Assembly (NCBI GenBank): GCA_041498295.1
Contig: JBGQIB010000013.1
Location: 1 to 49,337 of the forward strand
From: VGRW01 sp041498295
GTDB taxonomy: Bacteria > Myxococcota_A > UBA9160 > SZUA-336
Direction of reading: 5' to 3'
Length of the DNA stretch: 49,337 bases
Shown here: piece after piece, positions 26,113 to 33,593 of the stretch
Layout of the letters: each line of letters starts with the position of its first letter
Position numbering within the stretch: the stretch's first letter is position 1
Position numbers and translations under genes: made by a program
The notes under the pieces: generated by a model
Seen by the model: the letters and a program-made list of their open reading frames with translations, nothing else
Told to the model about the DNA's origin: nothing
Databases searched by the model: none

Positions 26113-27009
26113 ATGAAGACGAGCTGGATCACGGCCGCGCTGTGCGCGGCGCTGGCCGCCGGAACGGCGTCGGCGGCGGGCATCGAGGGCGTTTGGCGAA
26201 CCGCGAGCGGGAATCTCGAGGTCCTAGTCAAACCGTGCGGCGCCGCCTTCTGCGGCACCGTCGTGCGCGTTCTCTCGAACAAGTCGATGGCCGATCCGGG
26301 CGCGGATCTGGGCGACAAGCCCGGCCTCGGCTTGGTCGTGCTCTCGAACTTCCTGCGGGCGGCCGACGGCAGCTTCGAGGGGTTCATCTACGACCGGGAG
26401 GCGGTCCAGACCTACCGCTGCAATCTATCGCTCGACGCGAGCGATCAGCTCGTCGTGCATGGCTATCTCGGCTGGCCGGCGCTCGGGAAGAGCCAGCTCT
26501 GGAAGCGTGTCTCGGGCGACGGCGCGGCGCGCTCCGGCGGGCTGCCGGCGCCCGAGTTCGCAGGCATCGAGCGCTGGCTCAACTCCGAGCCACTCACTCT
26601 CCGCGGGTTGCGCGGCGAGGTCGTGCTCGTCGACTTCTGGACCTTGGCATGCGGAAACTGCGTCGCGACCCTGCCGCACGTGGCGAAGTGGGACGAGACC
26701 TATCGCGATCAGGGACTCGTCGTGATCGGCGTACACACGCCGGAGACACCGGAGGAGGCGAAGCCCGACGCGATCGCGAACGCCGTCAAGCGCTTCGGCA
26801 TCCGCTACCCCGTCGCGGAAGACGGCACATACGCGACGTGGAGGGCGTACGGGAATCACTACTGGCCTGCGGTCTATTTGATCGACAAACGCGGGCGCAT
26901 TGCGCAGAGCTGGTTCGGCGAGGGCTCCTACCTCGCCATCGATGCGTCGATCCGCGAGCTCTTGGCCGAGCCACAAGGCGCGGACTCAGCCGCGAACGAG
27001 CTGCACTAG
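26113..27009 (+). CDS. Exported DUF2147-thioredoxin-like (redoxin) fusion
   Basis: 298 residues. The signal peptide ends at TASAAG (about residue 23). Residues 24-132 match DUF2147 (IEGVWRTASGNLEV, CGAAFCGTVVR, GYLGWPALGKSQLWKRV). Residues 147-295 form a TlpA/DipZ-like redoxin domain with WTLACGNC (Cys180 and Cys183 as the CxxC pair) and cis-Pro in YWPAVYLID. It would act as a periplasmic thiol-disulfide enzyme, with DUF2147 perhaps giving substrate binding. ATG 26113 was chosen over an upstream TTG because GGAGGG lies six bases before it. Probably controlled by the divergent TetR. It is convergent with the DUF2182 gene, overlapping by 24 bases. Confidence 0.88.
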   Translation: MKTSWITAALCAALAAGTASAAGIEGVWRTASGNLEVLVKPCGAAFCGTVVRVLSNKSMADPGADLGDKPGLGLVVLSNFLRAADGSFEGFIYDREAVQTYRCNLSLDASDQLVVHGYLGWPALGKSQLWKRVSGDGAARSGGLPAPEFAGIERWLNSEPLTLRGLRGEVVLVDFWTLACGNCVATLPHVAKWDETYRDQGLVVIGVHTPETPEEAKPDAIANAVKRFGIRYPVAEDGTYATWRAYGNHYWPAVYLIDKRGRIAQSWFGEGSYLAIDASIRELLAEPQGADSAANELH

Positions 27010-27792
27010 CGCGAGCGCGCAGCCGGCGAGCACGAGCGCCACACCCGCGGCGCGGTCCGCCCACTCACCGTGCGGACCGACTTTCTCGATCAGCACGAAA
27101 AGTGAGAGCCCGGCGATCCATGGCAGACTCATCACGCCGCCCGCGAACAGGAGCAGCATCAGCGCCCAGCAGCAGCCGACGCAGTACGCGCCGTGCGCGG
27201 CGCCGATGCGCAGCGCGCCCAGCGCGCCGCGCCGCCAGTGCTCGCTGATGAATGCCGCGGGCGTGCGACAACGGACGAGACACGCGCGCTTCGCGGCGCT
27301 CCACTGATACGCGCCCGCGACGGCCAACAGCGCGGCGGCGAAGTACGGACTCGCGGTCTCCATCATCGGCGTCAGCAGCGCGCGCGTCGCGAGCGCGCGC
27401 TGCAGCGCCGTCGCGCCCGCGCTGAAGACCGCCCACGTGAGGAGATACCCGGCCGCGAACAGATAGGCGCGAAGCACCGGCCGATCTGGCTCGGGGCCGC
27501 TGCGCGCGACGCGCGCGAAGATCAGGATCGCGGGCGCCGCGGACGGCAGCATCATGCCCAGCATCATCACCGTCCACATCGCGAAGACGAGCGCGGTGTA
27601 AGTCGGATCCCAGGTCGCGCGCATCATCCATGCGGACGCGCCCTGCATCTCGCCGTACATGTCGAGCGACGTGCGCGCGAGCCACAGCCACGCGGGTGCG
27701 AGCACGAAGCCGAGCCCCAGCGCGATCAGCACCCGATCGCGCCGCAGCGCGCGCTCGAGCGCGGTCAGCGGACTACGCCGTGCGTGCTCCAA
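26986..27792 (-). CDS. DUF2182 polytopic membrane protein (predicted metal-binding)
   Basis: About 268 residues with six or seven hydrophobic helices. Family landmarks are the MWTVMMLGMMLPSAAPAIL segment, GYLLTWAVFS, and GAYCVGCCWALML with its Cys cluster. DUF2182 is annotated as predicted metal-binding, with function unestablished. The start is uncertain: TTG 27792 (used here), GTG 27732, or CTG 27768, which would overlap the DUF1326 stop as CTGA. It follows DUF1326 directly, an adjacency I recall from other genomes. Confidence 0.85.
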   Translation of the reverse strand: MEHARRSPLTALERALRRDRVLIALGLGFVLAPAWLWLARTSLDMYGEMQGASAWMMRATWDPTYTALVFAMWTVMMLGMMLPSAAPAILIFARVARSGPEPDRPVLRAYLFAAGYLLTWAVFSAGATALQRALATRALLTPMMETASPYFAAALLAVAGAYQWSAAKRACLVRCRTPAAFISEHWRRGALGALRIGAAHGAYCVGCCWALMLLLFAGGVMSLPWIAGLSLFVLIEKVGPHGEWADRAAGVALVLAGCALALVQLVRG

Positions 27793-28400
27793 TGGATGTG
27801 CGCCAGATGCGCGTGTGTGCCGTCGAAGTAGAGCTCGATCGGCCCCTCGGTGCGGCAGCGTCCCGTGGCGAACTCGGCCTCGGTGAACTCGAAGCCGTCG
27901 GGCAGAGTCACACGCGCGCGCTGCTCCGCGCCAGTCACTGGATTCTTGATCGGCGACGCCTCCGCCTCGATCAGTCCGGGAACGCGCACGCGTCCCCTCG
28001 CGCGGTCGACATCGATCGACAGCTCGATCGGCTTGTACAGCGTCGGCAAGACATGCGTGATCATCGTGCTGAAGACCTGCGTGATCAGCGAGCCCGGATC
28101 GGTCTCGCGACCCTGCGCGATCGCCTCGATCGCCGCGCGCTGCTTCGGGTTCGCGCGTTCGTCGATGACGGTTACGAGCGTGCCGTCGCCCAGATGGATC
28201 GGCCCCGGCCAGGCGCCGAGGAAGCCCCAGTTCAGCCCGTCGAGCGGAACATCGCCGAACCGGCCCCGCTCGATGTGGAAGAAGCTGTGGGCGCGGCAGT
28301 TGCCGTGGCTCGGCAGCGAGTTGAACTGACACGGGCAACCCGTATTGCAGTTGCAGTGGCCGTACTCCACGCCCTTCATGGTCCACTCGACGAAAGCCAT
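27765..28400 (-). CDS. DUF1326 Cys-rich protein
   Basis: 211 residues from ATG 28400, preceded by AGGGGGAACCG. The diagnostic N-terminal motif YGHCNCNTGCPCQF, with a further Cys in HGNC, suggests a metal site (zinc, copper or a thiolate cluster). The remainder is a lipocalin-like beta-rich region (IHLGDGTLVTVID, ELYFDGTHAHLAHIHWS). It overlaps the DUF2182 gene, so the two probably work together in metal or oxidative-stress handling. That role is inference; neither family has an established function known to me. Confidence 0.88.
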   Translation of the reverse strand: MAFVEWTMKGVEYGHCNCNTGCPCQFNSLPSHGNCRAHSFFHIERGRFGDVPLDGLNWGFLGAWPGPIHLGDGTLVTVIDERANPKQRAAIEAIAQGRETDPGSLITQVFSTMITHVLPTLYKPIELSIDVDRARGRVRVPGLIEAEASPIKNPVTGAEQRARVTLPDGFEFTEAEFATGRCRTEGPIELYFDGTHAHLAHIHWSTHGVVR

Positions 28401-28474
28401 CGGTTCCCCCTGCCGTCTGCGCGGGCTCATGCTACCACGCGTATGCTTCGCCGGCTGCCGTCGGGGAGGGAACC

Positions 28475-29530
28475 ATGGCGATCGACGCGTCGCTCGCGTC
28501 GCTAGTCGACTTCGAGAAGCTCGCGCGCTGGATGGACGCGCAGGGGCTGCCGCGCGGCGAGATCGACAACGTGACGAGCATCGCCGGCGGCACGCAGAAC
28601 ATTCTGCTGCGCTTCGCGCGCGGCGGGCGCGAGTACGTGTTGCGCCGGCCGCCGCGCCATCTGCGCCCGAACAGCAACGAAGCGCTGCGGCGCGAGGGGC
28701 GCGTGCTCGCGGCGCTCGCCGGCTCGCCGGTTCCGCACCCGCGCTTCATCGCCGGCTGCTTCGACGAGTCGGTGATGGGCGGCTTCGTGTTCTATCTGAT
28801 GGAGCCGGTCGACGGCTTCAATCCGATGACCGGTCTCTTGCCGCTCCACGCGCGTGACGCAAAAGTGCGTCACGCGATGGGCCTCGAGGCAGCGGATGCG
28901 ATCGCCAAGCTCGCGTGCATCGATCACGTGGCGCTCGACCTCGGCGGCCTCGGGCGGCCCGAGGGGTTTCTCGAGCGCCAGGTCGGGCGCTGGCTCTCGG
29001 AGCTCGAATCGTACTCGCGCCATGCGGGCTATCCCGGCCCCGAGATACCGGAGCTCGAAGAGGTCGCGAGCTGGCTCGAGCGCAATCGCCCGACCCTGAC
29101 TCGGCCCGGAATCCTGCACGGCGACTATCACCTCGCGAACGTCATGTACGCGAACGACGGGCCGCGCCTGGTCGCGATCGTCGACTGGGAGATGTGCACG
29201 ATCGGCGATCCGCTGCTCGATCTCGGTTGGCTGATCGCGACCTGGCCCGACGCGGACGGCTTCGCGATCGGACCCATGGCGCCGGTCGCGGCGCTCGGCG
29301 GGTGGCCGAAGCCGCAAGAGCTCGCGGCGCGCTACGCGGCGACGTCGGGCCGCGACCTCGGCGCGCTCGACTGGTACGTCGTGCTCGCCTCGTTCAAGCT
29401 CGGCATCGTCCTCGAAGGCACGCACGCGCGCGCGTTCGCCGGCAAGGCGCCGAAAGCGACCGGCGACTTGCTGCACGCGATCACGCTCGCGCTCTTCAAG
29501 CGCGCGCACGAGCGAGTCACGCGCCCCTAG
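28475..29530 (+). CDS. Aminoglycoside phosphotransferase-like kinase family protein
   Basis: 351 residues with a protein-kinase-like fold. The glycine-rich loop is SIAGGTQN, the ATP-Lys lies in EYVLRRPP, the Brenner motif is LHGDYHLANVM (catalytic Asp), and the Mg motif is VDWEMCTIGDPLLDLGW. The set resembles the phosphotransferase proteins related to ACAD10/11 N-terminal domains, which in bacteria often sit near acyl-CoA dehydrogenases. Phosphorylation of a hydroxyacyl substrate is possible; antibiotic resistance is unlikely. ATG follows GGGAGGGAACC. The stop overlaps the convergent split-barrel gene by four bases. Confidence 0.88.
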   Translation: MAIDASLASLVDFEKLARWMDAQGLPRGEIDNVTSIAGGTQNILLRFARGGREYVLRRPPRHLRPNSNEALRREGRVLAALAGSPVPHPRFIAGCFDESVMGGFVFYLMEPVDGFNPMTGLLPLHARDAKVRHAMGLEAADAIAKLACIDHVALDLGGLGRPEGFLERQVGRWLSELESYSRHAGYPGPEIPELEEVASWLERNRPTLTRPGILHGDYHLANVMYANDGPRLVAIVDWEMCTIGDPLLDLGWLIATWPDADGFAIGPMAPVAALGGWPKPQELAARYAATSGRDLGALDWYVVLASFKLGIVLEGTHARAFAGKAPKATGDLLHAITLALFKRAHERVTRP

Positions 29531-30216
29531 CGCTCGATCTCGTCCGGCGAGACTCTGCGTTTCGGGCGATCGTAGCCGTCGAGATACGCGGGTAGGAGTG
29601 TCTCGTCCGCGAGCTTCGCGTCGCGCAGCGGCGGGCCATAGCGCGTCTCGATCGGGATGAGGCCCGCCCAGCACCCGATCTGCAGGTCTTCCTCGTCGTC
29701 GATCACGGGCAGGTCGCGGATCTTGGCCGAGCCTTCGGCGATCGGGACGCGCAGCACCAGGGTCTGTAGGAACTCGGCGCGGTTCGGGGCGCGGACGTCC
29801 TTCCAGCGGCCGGGGGCGACGTGTTCGATGAGCACGCGCAGCGCCTCGAGCTTCTCCTCGGGGTCGGTCACATCCTCGGCCTGGCCGTAGAGGATCACGG
29901 AGCGGTAGTTCACGGAGTGGTGGAAGGCGGAGCGCGCCATGACCAGCGCATCGACGTGAGTCACCGAGACGCATGCGTCGTTGCGCGGCTCGAGCAGCGC
30001 GCGAAACGCGCGGTTCGACGTCGCGCCGTGCAGGATCAGCCAGTTGCCGGCGCGCGCGTACACCGTCGGGATCACGCAGGCCTTGCCGGCGTGAGAGAAG
30101 CCGACGTGACACAGGAAGCCCTCGTCGAGGATCGCATTCGCCGTGTCGCGGTCGAAGCTGCCCCGCTGGCGCCGTCGTTTCAATTTGCTTCGGGGGGTGA
30201 CCGTGAGCTCGCTCAT
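29527..30216 (-). CDS. Pyridoxamine 5'-phosphate oxidase-related FMN split-barrel protein
   Basis: 229 residues of the Pyridox_ox_2/NimA-related type. HVGFSHAGKACVIPTVYAR is the N-terminal strand set, followed by ILHGATSNRAF, MARSAFHHSVNYRSVILYG and LIEHVAPGRW. It probably binds FMN and reduces or oxidises a small molecule. GGAGAAGG lies about ten bases before ATG 30216. It is divergent from a MocR regulator whose aminotransferase-like domain senses PLP or an amine, so control by that regulator is the natural reading. Confidence 0.88.
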   Translation of the reverse strand: MSELTVTPRSKLKRRRQRGSFDRDTANAILDEGFLCHVGFSHAGKACVIPTVYARAGNWLILHGATSNRAFRALLEPRNDACVSVTHVDALVMARSAFHHSVNYRSVILYGQAEDVTDPEEKLEALRVLIEHVAPGRWKDVRAPNRAEFLQTLVLRVPIAEGSAKIRDLPVIDDEEDLQIGCWAGLIPIETRYGPPLRDAKLADETLLPAYLDGYDRPKRRVSPDEIER

Positions 30217-30240
30217 GACTGCCTGCCTTCTCCATTCGCC

Positions 30241-30269
30241 TTGCGATGTTTGTTACACTACAATACACT
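30241..30269 (+). promoter_or_regulatory. Promoter of the MocR gene, possibly leaderless
   Basis: TTGCGA (30241-30246), 17-base spacer, TACACT (30264-30269). The GTG start is at 30277, about seven bases beyond the -10 element, so transcription would begin at or next to the start codon. There is no Shine-Dalgarno sequence. Confidence 0.5.
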
Positions 30270-30279
30270 GTATGTAGTG
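30256..30279. promoter_or_regulatory. Nested palindromes, probable MocR operator
   Basis: The outer arms CACTACA (30256-30262) and TGTAGTG (30273-30279) are perfect reverse complements. The inner ATACAcTGTAT (30263-30273) is a palindrome about nearly the same centre. The site covers the -10 element and the GTG start codon of the regulator gene and lies 40 bases from the divergent start, so one site could control both genes. Confidence 0.65.
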
Positions 30280-31593
30280 GCACATCATATCACAGGCGGG
30301 AACGCCGTCGAGATCGCCGCGAGCGTCGAGACGGCCGTGCGCGACGGCGCCATCGGACCGGGGGCTCAACTGCCCACGGTGCGCGGGCTCGCGGCGCGGC
30401 TGCGCGTGAGCCCAACGACGGTGGCGGCTGCCTATCGCAGCTTGCGACAGCGCGGCCTGCTCGTCGCCGCGGGGCGGCGGGGCTCGGCGGTGAGTCACCA
30501 TCCGCCAGTCGGCGCGCAGCCCGCGCAGATCGTGCCGGCACACGCCCTCGACCTCGCGAGCGGGAATCCGGATCGCGCGCTCCTGCCGTCGCTCGCGCCC
30601 GCGCTGCGCGCGATCGACGCGTCGCCGGTGCTCTACGGCGACGACGTCTGCGAGCCTGAGCTCATCCGTCTCGCCAAGCGCGTGCTCGCCGCTGACGGGG
30701 TTCCGGTCGACGCGCTCACGATCGTGAGCGGTGCGCTCGACGGCCTCGAGCGCGCGCTCTCGGCGTGGCTTCGCCCCGGGGACAAGGTCGCGGTCGAGGA
30801 CCCGGGCTTCCCCGCGGTGTTCCATCTCTTGTCCGCGCTCGGCCTCGTGGCCGTGCCGGTCGGCGTGGACGACTCGGGGCCGCTCGCGCGCGACGTCGAG
30901 CGCGCGCTGCGCGCAGGAGTGAGTGCCCTCGTCGTGACCACGCGCGCGCAGAATCCGTTCGGCTCCGCGCTCGACGAGCGCCGCGCGCGCGAGCTGCGCG
31001 CGCTGTTGAAGTCATACCCGAACGTGCTCTTGCTGGAGGACGACCACGGCGGCGCCGTCGCGGGCGCGCCGGGGCGGACGCTTTGCGGCACCGGGGTCGA
31101 GCGCTGGGCCGTCGTCCGCTCGGTGTCGAAGGCGCTGGGTCCCGACCTGCGCCTCGCGTTTCTGGCCGGAGACGCGACGACCATCGCGCGCATCGAGGGC
31201 CGCCTTTCGCTCGGTATCCGCTGGGTGAGTCATCTGTTGCAGCGCACGGTGGCGGCGCTACTGCGGGACCGGGACGTGACGCGCCGCCTGCGCGACGCCG
31301 AGCGCACCTACACCGAACGGCGTCAGGCCCTGCTCGACGCGCTGGCCGCGCAGGGCATCGCCGGCTTCGGGCGCTCCGGCATGAACGTGTGGGTTCCCGT
31401 GTCCGACGAGGATACCGTCGCCGCGTCGCTGCTGGCCGCGGGCTACGCGGTCTCGACCGGCGCGCGCTTCCGCATCCGCAGCGCGCCGGCGGTGCGCATC
31501 ACGACGGCGACCCTGCCGGTCGCGGAAGCGCCGGCGCTCGCCGGCGCGCTTGCGAGGGCGCTGCGCCCCGCCGGACGGAGTCAGTCCGCGTGA
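30277..31593 (+). CDS. MocR-type regulator (GntR DNA-binding domain fused to aminotransferase-like domain)
   Basis: 438 residues. The N-terminal winged helix-turn-helix (GPGAQLPTVRGLAARLRVSP, YRSLRQRGLL) spans about residues 10-75. The rest is a fold-type I PLP domain with TRAQNPFGSALDE, LLEDDHGG and RSVSKALGPDLRLAF. The Lys in the last motif should bind PLP. Such proteins act as repressors or activators responding to PLP or an amine. GTG 30277 was chosen because the frame has no better start and the promoter lies immediately upstream. It faces the FMN split-barrel gene, its likely target. Confidence 0.92.
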   Translation: MAHHITGGNAVEIAASVETAVRDGAIGPGAQLPTVRGLAARLRVSPTTVAAAYRSLRQRGLLVAAGRRGSAVSHHPPVGAQPAQIVPAHALDLASGNPDRALLPSLAPALRAIDASPVLYGDDVCEPELIRLAKRVLAADGVPVDALTIVSGALDGLERALSAWLRPGDKVAVEDPGFPAVFHLLSALGLVAVPVGVDDSGPLARDVERALRAGVSALVVTTRAQNPFGSALDERRARELRALLKSYPNVLLLEDDHGGAVAGAPGRTLCGTGVERWAVVRSVSKALGPDLRLAFLAGDATTIARIEGRLSLGIRWVSHLLQRTVAALLRDRDVTRRLRDAERTYTERRQALLDALAAQGIAGFGRSGMNVWVPVSDEDTVAASLLAAGYAVSTGARFRIRSAPAVRITTATLPVAEAPALAGALARALRPAGRSQSA

Positions 31594-31603
31594 GCGGGTC
31601 GAG

Positions 31604-32455
31604 TCACAAGAGCACGCCTCGGTAGACAGGCGTCGCCGGCCCGGTCATGCGCAGCGCGTAGTCCGCGCCGACCTCGATCCGGAGGACGCCCCCGGGCATG
31701 TGCACCTCGACCTTCCGGTCGACCAGGCCGAGGCGGTGTGCGGCGGCGGCGACCGCGCAGCTCGAGCTGCCCGACGCGAGCGTCTCGCCCGCGCCGCGTT
31801 CCCAAATCAGCGCGTCGATCCTGGCGCGCGAGCGCACGCACGCGAGCTGCACGTTCGTGCGCTTCGGAAACATCGGATGCGTCTCCAGCTGTGGGCCGAG
31901 GCTGCGCAGGACCTCGGGGTGCAGGTTCGGTACGAAGCGGACGCAGTGCGGGTTCCCGACCGAGACACAGGTCACTCGCAGATCGATCGATCCGACCCGC
32001 AGCGGCTCGTCGACCACCTCGCGCGGCGGGCCGAGCATTGGCAGGTCTTCGCTCTGGAACGACGCGCGGCCCATGTCCACGCGGATCGCGCGCACCTCTC
32101 CGCGCGTCACCGAGAGGCGAGCGGTGATTCGCCCGCCGAGAGTCGAGATCTCGAGTTCCTTCGCGCGAACGTATCTGAAATCCCACAGGAAGCGCGCGAA
32201 GATCCGCGCGCCATTCCCGCTCTTCTCGGCCTCCGACCCGTCCGGGTTCCAGACGCGCAGCGCGATCTCGCCGCGGCGTGGCCGGTGAAGCGCGAGAACT
32301 CCGTCGCTGCCCACGCCCGTGTGTCGATCGCAGAGCGCGCGCACGCGCGCCTCGTCCAGCTTCGGCCGCACGAGATCGCCGTCGACCACGATGTAGTCGT
32401 TGCCGAGCGCGTGATACTTCGCGAACTCGTCGCGACCGAGCGGCATTCGCCTCAT
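31604..32455 (-). CDS. Diaminopimelate epimerase-like protein lacking both catalytic cysteines
   Basis: 283 residues, full DapF length and fold: FAKYHALGNDYIVVD at the N-terminus, GVGSDG, NPDGSEAEKSGNGARIFARF, VSVGNPHCV, and WERGAGETLASGS near the C-terminus. In DapF the active site uses Cys in CGNGxR and Cys in ACGxG. Here both are Ser (Ser79 and Ser228). Phosphate- and amide-binding glycines and GNPH are kept. It may be a divergent isomerase, a DapF working with altered chemistry, or a paralogue. A second ATG three codons downstream (32446) has a closer GAGG and is an equally good start. Confidence 0.88.
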   Translation of the reverse strand: MRRMPLGRDEFAKYHALGNDYIVVDGDLVRPKLDEARVRALCDRHTGVGSDGVLALHRPRRGEIALRVWNPDGSEAEKSGNGARIFARFLWDFRYVRAKELEISTLGGRITARLSVTRGEVRAIRVDMGRASFQSEDLPMLGPPREVVDEPLRVGSIDLRVTCVSVGNPHCVRFVPNLHPEVLRSLGPQLETHPMFPKRTNVQLACVRSRARIDALIWERGAGETLASGSSSCAVAAAAHRLGLVDRKVEVHMPGGVLRIEVGADYALRMTGPATPVYRGVLL

Positions 32456-32500
32456 ACCCTACACAATAGTGCGATACACCGAACTGGGACACGCCCGAGC

Positions 32501-32548
32501 CGGCGACCGCAAGCGAAGCGCGCAGCGACGCGCAGCGGAGCGGACGAG
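32501..32548. repeat. Interspersed GC-rich repeat, copy C
   Basis: Same ordered blocks as at 5439-5484 and inverted relative to 7629-7679: CCGCAAGCG, then GCGCGCAGCGA, then CGCAGCGGAGCGGACGA. It lies between the DapF-like gene and the hairpin behind the agmatine deiminase gene. Confidence 0.45.
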
Positions 32549-32551
32549 GGT

Positions 32552-32570
32552 GGGCGGGCTTCGCCCGCCC
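32552..32570 (-). terminator. Hairpin downstream of the topB-aguB-aguA unit
   Basis: GGGCGGGC and GCCCGCCC form a perfect 8-bp stem with a 3-base loop, a few bases after the stop of the agmatine deiminase gene in its direction of transcription. No U-run follows on that strand, so it may act as an mRNA-stabilising or Rho-assisted structure. Confidence 0.5.
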
Positions 32571-32578
32571 GGGCCCCT

Positions 32579-33592
32579 TTAGACCGGTTGCTGTTGGGTC
32601 AGGCAGTGGACCGCGCCCAGGCCGCGAACCAGGGCGCGCGAGGGGATGCCGACGACCTCGCGGCCCGGGAAGTGCGGGCGCAGCACGTCGAGCGCGCGCG
32701 CGTCGCTCGGCGCGCCGAACACGGGCACGAGCACCTCGCGGTTCGCGACGTAGAAGTTCGCGTAGCTCGCTGGGAGTCGGTCGGCGCCGGCGCGCAGCGC
32801 CGGCGGCATCGGCAAGTCGATCACGCGCAGCGCGCGCCCGCGCGCGTCGTGCGCGGCACGCAGCGCGGCGCCGCACGCCTCGAGCGGCGCGTGATTCGGG
32901 TCGCTCGCGTCGGGCTCGCGCGCGCACACGACCACGCCGGGCGCGACGAAGCGCGCGAGGTCGTCGATGTGTCCGTCCGTGTCATCGCCCTCGATGCCGT
33001 GGCCGAGCCAGATCACGTGGCGCACGCCGAGCAGCTCGCCGAGCCGCTTCTCGAGTGACTCGCGCGAAACGCCGGGGTTCCGCTTCGGGTCGAGCAGGGT
33101 CGGCTCGGTCGTGAGCAGCGTTCCCTCGCCGTCGACTTCGAGGCCGCCGCCTTCGACGACGAGCTCCGATCGTTCGCGCGTGACGCCCGCGAGCGATGCG
33201 ACGCGCGCGGCCACCGTGTCGTCGCGGTCCCAGGGCGCGTACTTCCCGCCCCATGCGTTGAACGTCCAGTCGAGCGCCACCAGCGCGTTCGCGGCGTCGC
33301 GCACGAAGGTGGGACCGATGTCGCGCATCCAGACGTCGTCGGTGCGGATCACGTGCAGGCGCACGCTGCCCGCGCGCACCAGCTCGACGAGGCGCGAGCC
33401 GACTAGCTCCGCGTGTGACTCCGTCTGCGCGAGGAGCTCCACGCGCTCCGAACGCGCGAGCGCGCGCACGAGCGTCTCGAACTCGCGCTCCGCGTCGGCG
33501 AGGCAACCGGGCCAGGTGGTCTCGGCGTGCGGCCAGGCGACCCACGTGGCCGCGTGCGGCTCCCACTCCGCCGGCATGCGCAGCGCGCGCAC
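32579..33592 (-). CDS. aguA: Agmatine deiminase
   Basis: 337 residues of the peptidyl-arginine/agmatine deiminase family, cytoplasmic. Converts agmatine to N-carbamoylputrescine and ammonia. Landmarks: PAEWEPHAATWVAWPH, WMRDIGPTF, FNAWGGKY, VVEGGGLEVDGEG, GDDTDGHIDDLARF and the C-terminal HCLTQQQP with the catalytic Cys (about residue 330). The start is either GTG 33592, one base after the upstream stop, or ATG 33577; neither has a clear ribosome-binding site. The amidase for the next step is encoded directly upstream, so the two complete agmatine to putrescine. Confidence 0.95.
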   Translation of the reverse strand: MRALRMPAEWEPHAATWVAWPHAETTWPGCLADAEREFETLVRALARSERVELLAQTESHAELVGSRLVELVRAGSVRLHVIRTDDVWMRDIGPTFVRDAANALVALDWTFNAWGGKYAPWDRDDTVAARVASLAGVTRERSELVVEGGGLEVDGEGTLLTTEPTLLDPKRNPGVSRESLEKRLGELLGVRHVIWLGHGIEGDDTDGHIDDLARFVAPGVVVCAREPDASDPNHAPLEACGAALRAAHDARGRALRVIDLPMPPALRAGADRLPASYANFYVANREVLVPVFGAPSDARALDVLRPHFPGREVVGIPSRALVRGLGAVHCLTQQQPV

Positions 33593-33593
33593 T

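Noticed and set aside
27766..27768. CTG start codon for the DUF2182 gene
   Set aside because: The overlap with the preceding stop (CTGA) is attractive, but CTG starts are rare, and TTG 27792 or GTG 27732 explain the protein equally well.
28475..29530. Aminoglycoside resistance gene
   Set aside because: The kinase motifs are those of a broad metabolic phosphotransferase group, and nothing in the context points to drug resistance.
28502..30283. 593-codon leftward frame covering the kinase and split-barrel genes
   Set aside because: It is a shadow of two well-supported proteins on other frames.
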